From the NCBI GenBank assembly GCA_023399055.1, contig JAEWQV010000014.1, positions 186,001-250,000 on the forward strand: 64,000 nucleotides of DNA, given 5' to 3'. A program made the translations under genes and the position numbers. Below the pieces are notes generated by a model. It had not been told where the DNA came from. It saw only the letters and a program-made list of their open reading frames with translations, and ran no database searches. Positions 53,535 to 61,736 of this stretch are shown piece after piece; position 1 is the stretch's first letter, and each line of letters starts with the position of its first letter. The DNA is from Bacillota bacterium. GTDB lineage: Bacteria > Bacillota > Clostridia > Lachnospirales > Lachnospiraceae.

Positions 53535-53547
53535 TAACAAAGAGAAG

Positions 53548-53581
53548 GTAATAGAAACGAGAAAGTAATAGAAACGAGAAA
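53548..53581 (+). repeat. Perfect 17-bp tandem duplication
   Basis: GTAATAGAAACGAGAAA occurs at 53548-53564 and directly again at 53565-53581, in the gap between proC and the NUDIX gene. Confidence 0.9.
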
Positions 53582-53596
53582 GGTAGTGTCATAGAT

Positions 53597-54130
53597 ATGA
53601 TTCCATACAAACGTTTACAACGAGACATAATTCACGAGGGTCGTATAATTGATTTTTATAAGGATACCATTGAAGTAGAAGGTGGAAAGCTTACCTCCTT
53701 TGACTATATTCATCATAGAGGTGCATCAGCCATGATACCAGTGGATGAAGAGGGCAAAATATTAATGGTGCGCCAATATCGTAATGCAATTGATCAATAT
53801 TCCTTAGAAATACCGGCAGGGGGACTTAATCCAGGTGAAGACAATCTAACCTGTGCAGTACGTGAATGCGAGGAAGAAACCGGTTATCAGGCCGGAGAAG
53901 TAGTTCATTTACTGGACCTATATACAACGGTTGCTTTTAGTAACGAAAAAATAGGCATTTATTATACAACTGGCATTCAGGTTTCAGAACAAAATTTGGA
54001 CGAAGATGAGTTTGTTACAATCGAACGTTATACATTAGATGAACTAGTTGAGTTAATCTTGACTGGAGGTATCACAGATGCCAAGACAATCGCAGGTATA
54101 CTCGCATATAAAGCGAAACTTAACTATTAG
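53597..54130 (+). CDS. NUDIX hydrolase, ADP-ribose pyrophosphatase type
   Basis: A NUDIX box is seen at about 74-96: GGLNPGEDN followed by AVRECEEETGY (G-x5-E-x7-REUxEExGU). The upstream motif IPAG and the layout fit ADP-ribose pyrophosphatases (NudF-type). 177 aa. In Bacillus nudF also lies near spoIIM, as here. The ribosome site is poor. Confidence 0.9.
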   Translation: MIPYKRLQRDIIHEGRIIDFYKDTIEVEGGKLTSFDYIHHRGASAMIPVDEEGKILMVRQYRNAIDQYSLEIPAGGLNPGEDNLTCAVRECEEETGYQAGEVVHLLDLYTTVAFSNEKIGIYYTTGIQVSEQNLDEDEFVTIERYTLDELVELILTGGITDAKTIAGILAYKAKLNY

Positions 54131-54224
54131 TTAGAGATACCTCGTAGTGACTTTTCCTGCTTGTTCTAATTCTGGATTCTTAACATATCTATGTTATAGA
54201 TAGATATGATGGGAAGACATAAGT

Positions 54225-54839
54225 ATGAAACTGTTTAAATTTCAGTTGCAAAAGTTCAATATTTTGCAAATCGCGATCTTTCTGATTGTCATTGGGGTTT
54301 TCCTTGGGATTTTATGTGCAAATATCTTTAAGGGAAGCTATATGGATCAAATTCAGAGTTATGAAGCGAATGTTTTTTCAAGAATTGTTACCAATGATAC
54401 AGATTATTCCGGCCTTTTTCGATATACCCTAGGAAGGAATTTTAGTGAGTTCGCGATTTTCTGGTTGTTATGTATGACGATACTTGGATTACCTTATATG
54501 GCATTTAAAATAATATCCTTTGGCTTTTTTTCCGGCTTTTTTATTTCTGCAATCACCATGCAATATGGTATGAAGGGTATTTTACTTGTGCTTGCCTATG
54601 TATTTCCTCACGGATTGCTCTATGTACCAATCGTCTTGATTTCACTTTATAAGGGCTTCGATGTATGTAGAACAATATATCAGGATAATAACAATCAAAT
54701 CAGTAAAATTGTAAGGTTAATGAAATCTCAATTAATTATCATTTTGTTATTAGCAGTAGCACTTCTAATTGCTAGTTTTCTTGAAGCATATCCTGGTGCC
54801 TTTTTATTGAAAAAGGCCTTGGGAATTTATGTTTCATAG
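54225..54839 (+). CDS. spoIIM: Stage II sporulation protein M
   Basis: A multi-pass membrane protein of the SpoIIDMP engulfment complex, which holds SpoIIP and SpoIID. About five hydrophobic segments are visible, starting at residues 17-36; the central FPHGLLYVPIVLISLYKGF is typical. 204 aa. The leader holds a dyad CATATCTA/TAGATATG (54184-54208), possibly regulatory. The nudF-spoIIM-xerD order is known from Bacillus. Confidence 0.92.
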   Translation: MKLFKFQLQKFNILQIAIFLIVIGVFLGILCANIFKGSYMDQIQSYEANVFSRIVTNDTDYSGLFRYTLGRNFSEFAIFWLLCMTILGLPYMAFKIISFGFFSGFFISAITMQYGMKGILLVLAYVFPHGLLYVPIVLISLYKGFDVCRTIYQDNNNQISKIVRLMKSQLIIILLLAVALLIASFLEAYPGAFLLKKALGIYVS

Positions 54840-54878
54840 GTAATACTGTAATTGATTTGTCTAATGAGGAGGAATAAA

Positions 54879-55754
54879 ATGGAACAGTATTTAAATGATT
54901 TTATTGCTTATATGAGGGACATAAAAGATGCATCAAAGAATACACTGCAAGCATATCGTAATGATATTAAAAAAATGTTAGTGTATTTTGAAAAACAGGA
55001 TATCAATTCAGTAACAAAGATCAGTGAAACAAATTTAAATTCCTACATATTAACGCTGGAGAAGGAGGGGTTATCGCCTGCTTCTGTTACCAGGAACATT
55101 GCTTCAATCAAAGCATTTTTATTATATTTATTAAAACATCAAGTAATATTTTCAGATCCATCGGAACGAATTAAACCGCCAAAATTACAAAAGAAATCAC
55201 CTCAGATTATTGAAATATCCTTAGTGGATAAGTTAATCCGTCAGCCGGATGTGAAAACGAAAAAAGGGATCAGAGACCGCGCTATGCTAGAACTTCTATA
55301 TGCAACTGGTGTTAAGGTATCAGAACTAATTGCCTTAAAAATAGCGGATCTCAATGTGTCTAGTCGCTATATTACTTGTGGGGATAGAAGAGAGCGAATT
55401 ATTCCTTTTGGTAAGTCAGCAAAAGCAGCTCTTACAGAGTATTTAGCAATCAGAGCCCAGGACTTTGATAAACATCAGAGTGATTTTCTGTTTTTAAATA
55501 TTACTGGGGAGCAATTAAGCCGACAGGGGTTTTGGAAAATTCTAAAGGCATACGCAAAGCAAGCTGGTCTCGAGGAGATTAATCCTAATATGATACGACA
55601 TTCCTTTGCCGCTCATATGATAGACAATGGCGCAGATCTTGTTAGTGTACAGGAATTACTCGGTCATTCCGATATCTCTGCCACACAGCTATACTTAAGT
55701 CATGGATTTAAAAACAGCAGGGAAGTTTACATGAATACACATCCAAGAGCATAG
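54879..55754 (+). CDS. xerD: XerD-like tyrosine recombinase with altered active site
   Basis: A 291-aa phage-integrase-family protein. The N-terminal SAM-like domain covers 1-95 and the catalytic domain 110-285. In XerD the first Arg lies in ATGLRVSEL; here the stretch is ATGVKVSEL (Lys146). The usual HxxR reads NPNMIR (Asn237, Arg240), and the catalytic Lys of the beta-hairpin (GKG) is replaced by CGD. LGH (H263) and the nucleophile Y272 in TQLY remain. The neighbourhood is that of xerD. Start at 54879, with GAGGAGG upstream. Confidence 0.85.
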   Translation: MEQYLNDFIAYMRDIKDASKNTLQAYRNDIKKMLVYFEKQDINSVTKISETNLNSYILTLEKEGLSPASVTRNIASIKAFLLYLLKHQVIFSDPSERIKPPKLQKKSPQIIEISLVDKLIRQPDVKTKKGIRDRAMLELLYATGVKVSELIALKIADLNVSSRYITCGDRRERIIPFGKSAKAALTEYLAIRAQDFDKHQSDFLFLNITGEQLSRQGFWKILKAYAKQAGLEEINPNMIRHSFAAHMIDNGADLVSVQELLGHSDISATQLYLSHGFKNSREVYMNTHPRA

Positions 55755-55780
55755 TTGTTTATGCTTCTTTCCTTAATAGA

Positions 55781-55818
55781 CTAAGTAAATGTTAATCCTC
55801 ATTTACTTAGTTTTTTTA
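55781..55818 (+). terminator. Terminator of xerD
   Basis: ACTAAGTAAATG (55781-55792) pairs perfectly with CATTTACTTAGT (55801-55812), followed by a T run. Confidence 0.93.
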
Positions 55819-55858
55819 TATACTAGGAAATTCCGAGGGATTTCCTAGTATATAAAAA
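55815..55858. repeat. Perfect 18-bp inverted repeat
   Basis: TTTTATATACTAGGAAAT (55815-55832) and its inverse (55841-55858) flank an 8-nt loop (TCCGAGGG). A small AGCCC/GGGCT hairpin and a GC-rich stretch (to ~55895) follow directly, unlike the surroundings. Confidence 0.85.
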
Positions 55859-56024
55859 GCCCTTTGGGCTAATGATGCGCAGCTACGCGCGCGGAACAAA
55901 AGGTGTGCTTTAAAACATGTATCTTGGTGAAATTAATACAACGGGTAAGAAAAGGAAAATAAATTAATCTTGCCGAATGCAGTATGGAAGAATGACACTA
56001 CAAGAACAGTATCATCGCAGATAT

Positions 56025-56063
56025 GAAAAACGCCTTCTTAGTAAAATTAAGGAGGTGTTTTTC
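56025..56063 (+). terminator. Hairpin terminator before ybaK
   Basis: GAAAAACGCCTTCTTA (56025-56040) pairs with 56048-56063 with two G-T pairs, loop 7 nt, right arm ending GTTTTTC. It could end a transcript from upstream or be a small independent element. Confidence 0.6.
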
Positions 56064-56187
56064 AGGCTATAGACTATAAGCTATTGCAATTTAAAATGGA
56101 TTTATGTTATAACTAATGAAATACATTTTTATAGTAATAACGTTTAATATTTTGGAGTTGTAGCTTATAACTTTAAGGGAAAGGGAT

Positions 56188-56667
56188 ATGATTATGTCGA
56201 TTGAGAGAGTAAAAGAATATTTCGAGAAATTTAATATGGCTGAACAAATAAAAGAATTTGAGGTGTCCAGTGCAACAGTTGAGTTGGCTGCTATGGCCTT
56301 AAATTGTGAACCAAAAAGAATTGCTAAAACACTATCTTTTATAGTGAATGGACAAGTTGTTTTGATTGTTACCGCAGGTGATGCCAAAATTGACAATGCT
56401 AAATTTAAAGAATTTTTTAAAACAAAAGCGAAAATGCTTTCTGCAGAAGAGGCACTTCATCTTACAGGACATGCGGTGGGTGGAATTTGTCCTTTTGCTG
56501 TTAAGGAGGGAGTTATTAACTATCTGGATATATCACTTAAGAGGTTTGATACTGTGTTTCCAGCCTGTGGCAGCAGTAATAGTGCCATTGAATTAACATT
56601 AGTGGAAATGGAACAACATTCAAACTACATAGAGTGGATTGATGTGTGTAAAGGTTGGGATGAATAG
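56188..56667 (+). CDS. YbaK/EbsC-family aminoacyl-tRNA deacylase
   Basis: A stand-alone editing domain like YbaK (Cys-tRNA(Pro) deacylase). Family marks: KRIAKTLSFIVNGQVVLIV, GDAKIDNAKFKE, TGHAVGGICPFAVK (about 96-109) and PACGSSNSAIELT. 159 aa. ATG at 56188 or 56194. The preferred mischarged tRNA cannot be read from the sequence. Confidence 0.88.
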   Translation: MIMSIERVKEYFEKFNMAEQIKEFEVSSATVELAAMALNCEPKRIAKTLSFIVNGQVVLIVTAGDAKIDNAKFKEFFKTKAKMLSAEEALHLTGHAVGGICPFAVKEGVINYLDISLKRFDTVFPACGSSNSAIELTLVEMEQHSNYIEWIDVCKGWDE

Positions 56668-56678
56668 ATACTGGATAA

Positions 56679-56718
56679 AAAGGGACAATTACAATACTAT
56701 TCTTGTAATCGTCCCTTT
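56679..56718. terminator. Bidirectional terminator between ybaK and aroF
   Basis: AAAGGGAC-ATTACAA (56679-56694) pairs with TTGTAAT-GTCCCTTT (56703-56718) with one mismatch. The - strand side has the better T run, so it serves aroF as well as ybaK. Confidence 0.85.
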
Positions 56719-56783
56719 CTTGTACTTATTAAATAACTATTCGGGAGCATGTCCTTCACCGTTACTAATTAATAATCAATCAC

Positions 56784-57815
56784 TTAAATTATACTATCAG
56801 CTATAGTATAGATCAACTTTTCGGAATCTTCCCAACCTAAGCATGCATCTGTTATAGATTTTCCATAGACATGATCTGTAACTTTCTGTGCGCCGCCTTC
56901 AATATAACTCTCGATCATAACACCCTTAACCAGATTGGCAATGTCAGCAGATACCTTACGGCTATGAAGAACTTCTTTTACAATACGAGTTTGCTCTTTG
57001 TAAAGCTTATTGGAATTAGCGTGGTTAGCATCGACAATAGTTGCCGGGTTGGCTAAATCGCGTTTACCATACATTGCACATAATAGATTTAAATCCTCAT
57101 AATGATAATTTGGAATGGACTGACCATGCTTATTCACTGCGCCTCTTAAAATAGTATGTGCCAGTGGGTTACCGGTGGTGGTTGCTTCCCAGGTACGATA
57201 TAAGAATGTGTGGCTGGCCTGTGCTGCAACCACAGAATTTAACATTACAGAAAAATCACCACTGGTCGGGTTTTTCATACCAGCAGGTACATCCATACCA
57301 CTGATGGTTAATCTGTGTTGTTGGTCTTCAACAGAACGTGCGCCCACAGCAACATAGGAGAGGATGTCCTCAACGTAGGGCCAATTTTCAGGATAGAGCA
57401 TCTCGTCGGCAGCAGTTAAACCACTTTCTGCTATTGCTCTAAGATGCATCTTTCGCATAGCGATTAATCCTTCTTGTAAATCTGGCTCTTTTTCAGGGTC
57501 AGGTTGGTGAACAATGCCTTTATAGCCTTCCCCTGTGGTACGTGGCTTATTGGTATAAATACGAGGGATTAGGATTAACTTATCTTCAACTTTTTCCTGT
57601 ACCTTAGCAAGCCTTGATATATAATCACAAACTGCATCTTCATTGTCAGCAGAACAGGGACCAATAATGACAATAAATTTATTGGAAGCTCCTGTTATAA
57701 CATTTTTGATCTGTTCATCACGTTCTTGCTTACGAAGAACATCTTTTTTGGGAAGGGGGTATGCTTTTACCAACTCTTCCGGAGAAATTACTTCTTTAAT
57801 AAATTTAAAACTCAT
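56784..57815 (-). CDS. 3-deoxy-7-phosphoheptulonate (DAHP) synthase, AroF/G/H type
   Basis: First step of the shikimate pathway: PEP plus erythrose 4-phosphate. GPCSADNEDAVCDY, YTNKPRTTGEGYKG, AVGARSVEDQQHR and MKNPTSGDFSVMLN are marks of the type I-alpha enzymes. 343 aa from the ATG at 57815-57813, which has GGGGGAT upstream; the frame is open further but only from a TTG. The type I-alpha enzymes are usually feedback-inhibited by one aromatic amino acid; which one is not evident. The only - strand gene in the right half. Confidence 0.95.
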   Translation of the reverse strand: MSFKFIKEVISPEELVKAYPLPKKDVLRKQERDEQIKNVITGASNKFIVIIGPCSADNEDAVCDYISRLAKVQEKVEDKLILIPRIYTNKPRTTGEGYKGIVHQPDPEKEPDLQEGLIAMRKMHLRAIAESGLTAADEMLYPENWPYVEDILSYVAVGARSVEDQQHRLTISGMDVPAGMKNPTSGDFSVMLNSVVAAQASHTFLYRTWEATTTGNPLAHTILRGAVNKHGQSIPNYHYEDLNLLCAMYGKRDLANPATIVDANHANSNKLYKEQTRIVKEVLHSRKVSADIANLVKGVMIESYIEGGAQKVTDHVYGKSITDACLGWEDSEKLIYTIADSII

Positions 57816-57847
57816 TTGTAGAATCCCCCTCAAATTTTAATTGCTTT

Positions 57848-57876
57848 ATTTTATCCTTTTTTGTCTGCTTCGTCAA
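57848..57876 (-). promoter_or_regulatory. Promoter of aroF
   Basis: On the - strand: TTGACG (57876-57871), 17 nt, TAAAAT (57853-57848), 33 nt before the start. Confidence 0.75.
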
Positions 57877-58038
57877 TCATTTCTATATTTATTTAAAGGA
57901 ATTAGATTTTTAGATATGCATTTTTTCGAAAATGGTATATAATAGTATACTACGCACATAATGAAAAGTGGATTTGTCACATATAATTACTCAGCGTGAG
58001 ACTATAAATACACAGAGAGCACTGTTTTGGAGGTTATA

Positions 58039-59364
58039 ATGAAAATATATGATTTAATCTTAAAGAAGAAAAACAAAGAAAAAATGACAACAAAAGAAAT
58101 AGAATATATTGTTCAGGGATTCACCAAAGGTACAATTCCAGATTATCAAATGTCTGCTTTTTTAATGGCAGTTTGCTTAAATGGAATGGATCATGAAGAA
58201 ACAGCTGCACTTACTGTTGCAATGGCAAATAGCGGTGATATCCTTGATTTGTCACAGATTGAAGGCGTTAAGGTAGACAAGCACAGCACCGGTGGTGTTG
58301 GTGACAAGACTTCTTTGGTACTTGGACCAATGGTTGCAGCACTTGGAATTCCTGTAGCCAAAATGTCTGGAAGAGGCCTTGGACATACTGGTGGTACTAT
58401 TGATAAGCTAGAAAGTTTTCCAGGCTTTTCGACTACTATTTCAACAGAGCAATTCATTCATAATGTAAATACCATTAAGATGGCAATCGTAGGTCAAACC
58501 GCCAATCTTGCTCCAGCGGATAAAAAGATATATGCACTTCGTGATGTAACGGCAACAGTAGATAATTTATCTTTAATCGCTAGCAGTATTATGAGTAAGA
58601 AAATCGCTTCTGGATCTGATGTCATTGTGCTGGATGTTAAGACCGGCAGTGGGGCATTTATGAAGAGTCTGGAGGATTCTATTGCTTTAGCAAAAGAGAT
58701 GGTGCAAATTGGCACTATTGCAGGAAGAAAAACCTATGCTGTCATTACGGATATGAATCAACCACTAGGTTATGGAATTGGTAATAGTTTGGAAGTAATT
58801 GAAGCGATTGATACCTTAAGGGGTGAAGGCCCAGCAGACTTATTAGAGGTAAGTATTACACTTGCTTCTTATATGTTATTAGGTGCCGGACGTGCAGCTA
58901 GTATTGAGGAGGCCAGAGACTTACTGAATAAGACCATCGAGGATAAGAGCGCTTTAAATAAGTTTGCAGAGTTTATTAAAGCACAGGGTGGAGAAACCGA
59001 TCGTATTTTTAACACAGAGTTATTTGAAAAGGCGACCATCGAAGAGGATGTGCTTGCACCTGTGGACGGGTATGTTACCTGCATTCATACGGATGAGTTA
59101 GGTATGACTTCACTCATACTAGGTGGTGGCAGAGAAACCAAAGAAAGCCAGATTGATCTTAGTGTAGGTTTGAAAATTCATAAAAAATTAGGTGAGCAGA
59201 TTAAGAAGGGCGATGCCTTAGCAACTCTATATGCAAACGATCACAATAAGCTTGCAGAGGCTAAAAATCGTTTATTAGATGCATATGTGATTGAACAGAG
59301 CCAACCAGAACCTTCTAAATATGTATATGCCATTGTAACAGCTGACCAAGTTACAAGATTTTAA
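58039..59364 (+). CDS. pdp: Pyrimidine-nucleoside phosphorylase
   Basis: Cleaves thymidine, uridine and deoxyuridine with phosphate. KHSTGGVGDKTSL (about 80-92) binds phosphate; SGRGLGHTGGTIDKLESFPGF follows, and DVKTGSGAFM lies mid-protein. 441 aa. GGAGG lies before the ATG at 58039; the frame extends to a TTG at 58027. Located upstream of a dacF gene, near the position taken by nucleoside-catabolism genes in Bacillus. Confidence 0.96.
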   Translation: MKIYDLILKKKNKEKMTTKEIEYIVQGFTKGTIPDYQMSAFLMAVCLNGMDHEETAALTVAMANSGDILDLSQIEGVKVDKHSTGGVGDKTSLVLGPMVAALGIPVAKMSGRGLGHTGGTIDKLESFPGFSTTISTEQFIHNVNTIKMAIVGQTANLAPADKKIYALRDVTATVDNLSLIASSIMSKKIASGSDVIVLDVKTGSGAFMKSLEDSIALAKEMVQIGTIAGRKTYAVITDMNQPLGYGIGNSLEVIEAIDTLRGEGPADLLEVSITLASYMLLGAGRAASIEEARDLLNKTIEDKSALNKFAEFIKAQGGETDRIFNTELFEKATIEEDVLAPVDGYVTCIHTDELGMTSLILGGGRETKESQIDLSVGLKIHKKLGEQIKKGDALATLYANDHNKLAEAKNRLLDAYVIEQSQPEPSKYVYAIVTADQVTRF

Positions 59365-59484
59365 AGACTCAATAAACAAAGTAAAAAGTTTTATTGTATC
59401 TAAAGCTAGTATTAAAAGAGCTTATAGGTCAGTAAAATCTGATTATATATAGATATAAAATTCATTTAGACTTGTATTCAAAAG

Positions 59485-59530
59485 GACGATTTCTAAACAA
59501 GTAATTCTTGTTCAGAAATCGTCTTTTTTT
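59485..59530 (+). terminator. Terminator of pdp
   Basis: GACGATTTCT-AACAAG (59485-59501) pairs with CTTGTT-AGAAATCGTC (to 59523), one mismatch, 5-6 nt loop, then seven T. Confidence 0.93.
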
Positions 59531-59568
59531 ACATAGAATATAGCAAGAATGAGAGAAGCAGGTTCTCT

Positions 59569-60144
59569 ATGAGTAAATTTAAAGGAAAAGGTGATCGTCC
59601 ATTTGCGTTTCATATATATAAGTTATTTGTAATAGCGTTTGCTAGCATCTTAATCTTGCACTTTCTTTATCAAAATTCTTCACTCTATTATATGAACCTG
59701 TTTAATATGCCATTTTCTTTACACTTAAATGAGGAAGATTTATATCTAGTAGAAGGAGAAGAATTTAAGTTAACTGTATTTGGAATTAATAAGAGAATTT
59801 CTTTCAAATCAACTAATTTTAGGGTGGCTGTTGTTTTATTTAACGGTAAAATTCTTGCTTTGCGACCGGGCAAAACATATATCATCGCTAAGGTTGATGG
59901 GAAGGAGTTAAAATGTAGAGTGCATGTACTTGACTTGAATAAGGAGGTCATAAAACTTCGAGTAGGTGGTACGTATAATCTAGATGTGAAGGGGATAACT
60001 GCCTTTGTTAACTGGAAATCAAAGAACAAAGAGGTAGCCACAGTAAATTATTTTGGTAAAGTTACTGCAAAATCAAAGGGAAATACAGTCATTTATGCGA
60101 AGGTAAAGGGGAAAACCCTCCGTTGTACGGTTACCGTCAAATAA
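59569..60144 (+). CDS. Membrane-anchored Ig-like (Big2-type) surface protein
   Basis: 191 aa: a charged start, one membrane segment (about 16-34), then two Ig-like domains (about 50-115 and 118-190). The second has the Big2-type pattern VNWKSKNKEVATVNYFGKVTAKSKGNTVIYAKVKG in shorter pieces: VNWKSKNKEVATV then GKVTAKSKGNTVI. Probably an outside-facing adhesin-like or structural protein. Basic overall. Function unknown. Confidence 0.8.
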   Translation: MSKFKGKGDRPFAFHIYKLFVIAFASILILHFLYQNSSLYYMNLFNMPFSLHLNEEDLYLVEGEEFKLTVFGINKRISFKSTNFRVAVVLFNGKILALRPGKTYIIAKVDGKELKCRVHVLDLNKEVIKLRVGGTYNLDVKGITAFVNWKSKNKEVATVNYFGKVTAKSKGNTVIYAKVKGKTLRCTVTVK

Positions 60145-60351
60145 GAAAATCATCTTGTAGTTAGAATATGCATTTGAATATGAGTTTTCTCCTTTAAATG
60201 TAACAATAACTTGAAGGCTAAACTGTTTAAAAATATAAGACAAATTTATAATATGTTTGGTCTAAAATGAAACAGCCTGGATTAAAATAGTAATAATACA
60301 GAATACATATTTACTGCTACAATCAAAGATTGCGGTGGGATGGAGGTAGTT

Positions 60352-61575
60352 TTGAAAAGAATATGTGCAGTTTTCCTCATATTATTCTTACTTTTATTAA
60401 ATACGAGTGACACGGATGCACAGGGGTTTGGAGCTTTACGAGAGAAGGATGGAGTTGTTTCTGTTACATCAACCAATGATACACAACTAAATTTAAGCTC
60501 CACCTCTGCTGTCTTGATTGAAGGCTCCACAGGTATGGTAATATTTGATAAAAACAAGGATGAAAGATTGAGACCGGCAAGCATTACAAAGGTTATGACC
60601 CTGTTATTAATCTTTGATGCGTTGAATGAAGGTCAGATTAAATTAACAGATGAAGTGAGTGTCAGTGAATATGCGGCCTCCATGGGTGGATCACAGGTAT
60701 ATTTGGAACCTTTTGAGGTACAGACCGTAGAAACGATGATTAAATGCATCAGTATTGCCAGTGCAAACGATGCCTCTGTAGCAATGGCTGAATTCATCGC
60801 AGGGTCCGAAGAATCCTTTGTAGCTAAAATGAATGAAAGAGCCAAAGGACTCGGTATGAAGAATACAAATTTTGTTAATTGTTGTGGGCTTGACACAGAT
60901 AATCACTATTCCTCTGCTTATGATGTGGCATTGATGTCAAGAGAGCTAATTACAAAGTATCCACAGATCAGTAAATACGCTACAACCTGGATGGATACCA
61001 TCATACATACTACAAAAAAGGGTCAGTCGGAATTTGGATTAACCAATACAAATAAGTTAGTTAGATTTTATCAGGGAATTACAGGTTTAAAAACTGGTTC
61101 TACTGGATTGGCAAAGTATTGTGTGACTGCCTCCGCGAATCGGAATAATATGAATATGATTGCTGTTATTATGGCAGCTCCGGATACCAAAACCAGATTT
61201 GCTGAAGCTTCAAAACTTCTAAACTATGGCTTTGCTAACTATAGTATTTATTCAGATAAGAATACTGACTTTACAATGGAACCCGTAAAGGTTACCAAAG
61301 GTGTTAATGATACTGTAGTAGGCACACCGGGAAGTGAGTTCTCTTATCTTTGTGTGAAAGGGAAATCTCCGCAAGACATCCGTAAGGAAGTTGTATTATA
61401 TGAAGAGGTGCCAGCCCCTGTAGCTGTAAGTGATAAAATTGGTGAAATTACCTATTATTATGGAGATGAGAAGATTGGAACGGTGGATATAGTAGCTTCC
61501 ACGGCTGTGGAAAAAGCAAAGTATAGACACAGTTTTATGAAAGTATTAAAGCGTTTCTTTATGGGCAATAATTAG
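60352..61575 (+). CDS. D-alanyl-D-alanine carboxypeptidase (DacF-like, PBP5 family)
   Basis: Trims D-Ala from peptidoglycan stem peptides; in spore formers DacF limits cortex cross-links. A signal peptide spans about 1-23; serine-peptidase motifs are SITK (77-80), SAN (137-139) and KTG (247-249); a C-terminal beta domain follows. A TTG start at 60352 is preferred (GGAGG 5 nt upstream); the ATG at 60340 has no good site. About 407 aa. Near spoIIM/xerD, as dacF is in Bacillus, though sporulation identity is inferred. Confidence 0.88.
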   Translation: MKRICAVFLILFLLLLNTSDTDAQGFGALREKDGVVSVTSTNDTQLNLSSTSAVLIEGSTGMVIFDKNKDERLRPASITKVMTLLLIFDALNEGQIKLTDEVSVSEYAASMGGSQVYLEPFEVQTVETMIKCISIASANDASVAMAEFIAGSEESFVAKMNERAKGLGMKNTNFVNCCGLDTDNHYSSAYDVALMSRELITKYPQISKYATTWMDTIIHTTKKGQSEFGLTNTNKLVRFYQGITGLKTGSTGLAKYCVTASANRNNMNMIAVIMAAPDTKTRFAEASKLLNYGFANYSIYSDKNTDFTMEPVKVTKGVNDTVVGTPGSEFSYLCVKGKSPQDIRKEVVLYEEVPAPVAVSDKIGEITYYYGDEKIGTVDIVASTAVEKAKYRHSFMKVLKRFFMGNN

Positions 61576-61581
61576 AATACG

Positions 61582-61631
61582 GCAGGTACCATGGAACGAA
61601 TTACAGTTCGCTTCAGGTACCTGCTTTGTCT
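61582..61631 (+). terminator. Terminator of dacF
   Basis: GCAGGTACC (61582-61590) pairs with GGTACCTGC (61616-61624), with an inner GAACGAA/TTCG pairing, then TTTGTCT. Confidence 0.75.
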
Positions 61632-61659
61632 ACGAAACCGCAAAGGTGCTAGTAGCTTA

Positions 61660-61688
61660 TTGACACATTTCCTGCTTACTAGTATAGT
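61660..61688 (+). promoter_or_regulatory. Promoter of the metallophosphoesterase gene
   Basis: TTGACA (61660-61665), 17 nt, TATAGT (61683-61688), 48 nt before the start. Confidence 0.75.
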
Positions 61689-61736
61689 ATAATAGGATGA
61701 AAAGATAGGGCATGACCCGATTGGAGTCGAGATAGA

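Larger units (their letters stand above)
55755..56187 (+). other. 433-bp intergenic region, xerD to ybaK
   Basis: It holds a perfect terminator (55781-55818), a perfect 18-bp inverted repeat (55815-55858), a short GGGCT hairpin and a GC-rich patch (GCGCAGCTACGCGC, 55877-55890), and a second terminator (56025-56063). No gene is credible. Confidence 0.75.

Noticed and set aside
54879..55754. Integrase of a mobile element
   Set aside because: No att duplications, phage genes or composition shift around it; the context is the chromosomal xerD locus.
55872..55913. Short ORF beginning ATGATGCGCAGC
   Set aside because: Only 13 codons, lies in a repeat-like patch, no ribosome site.
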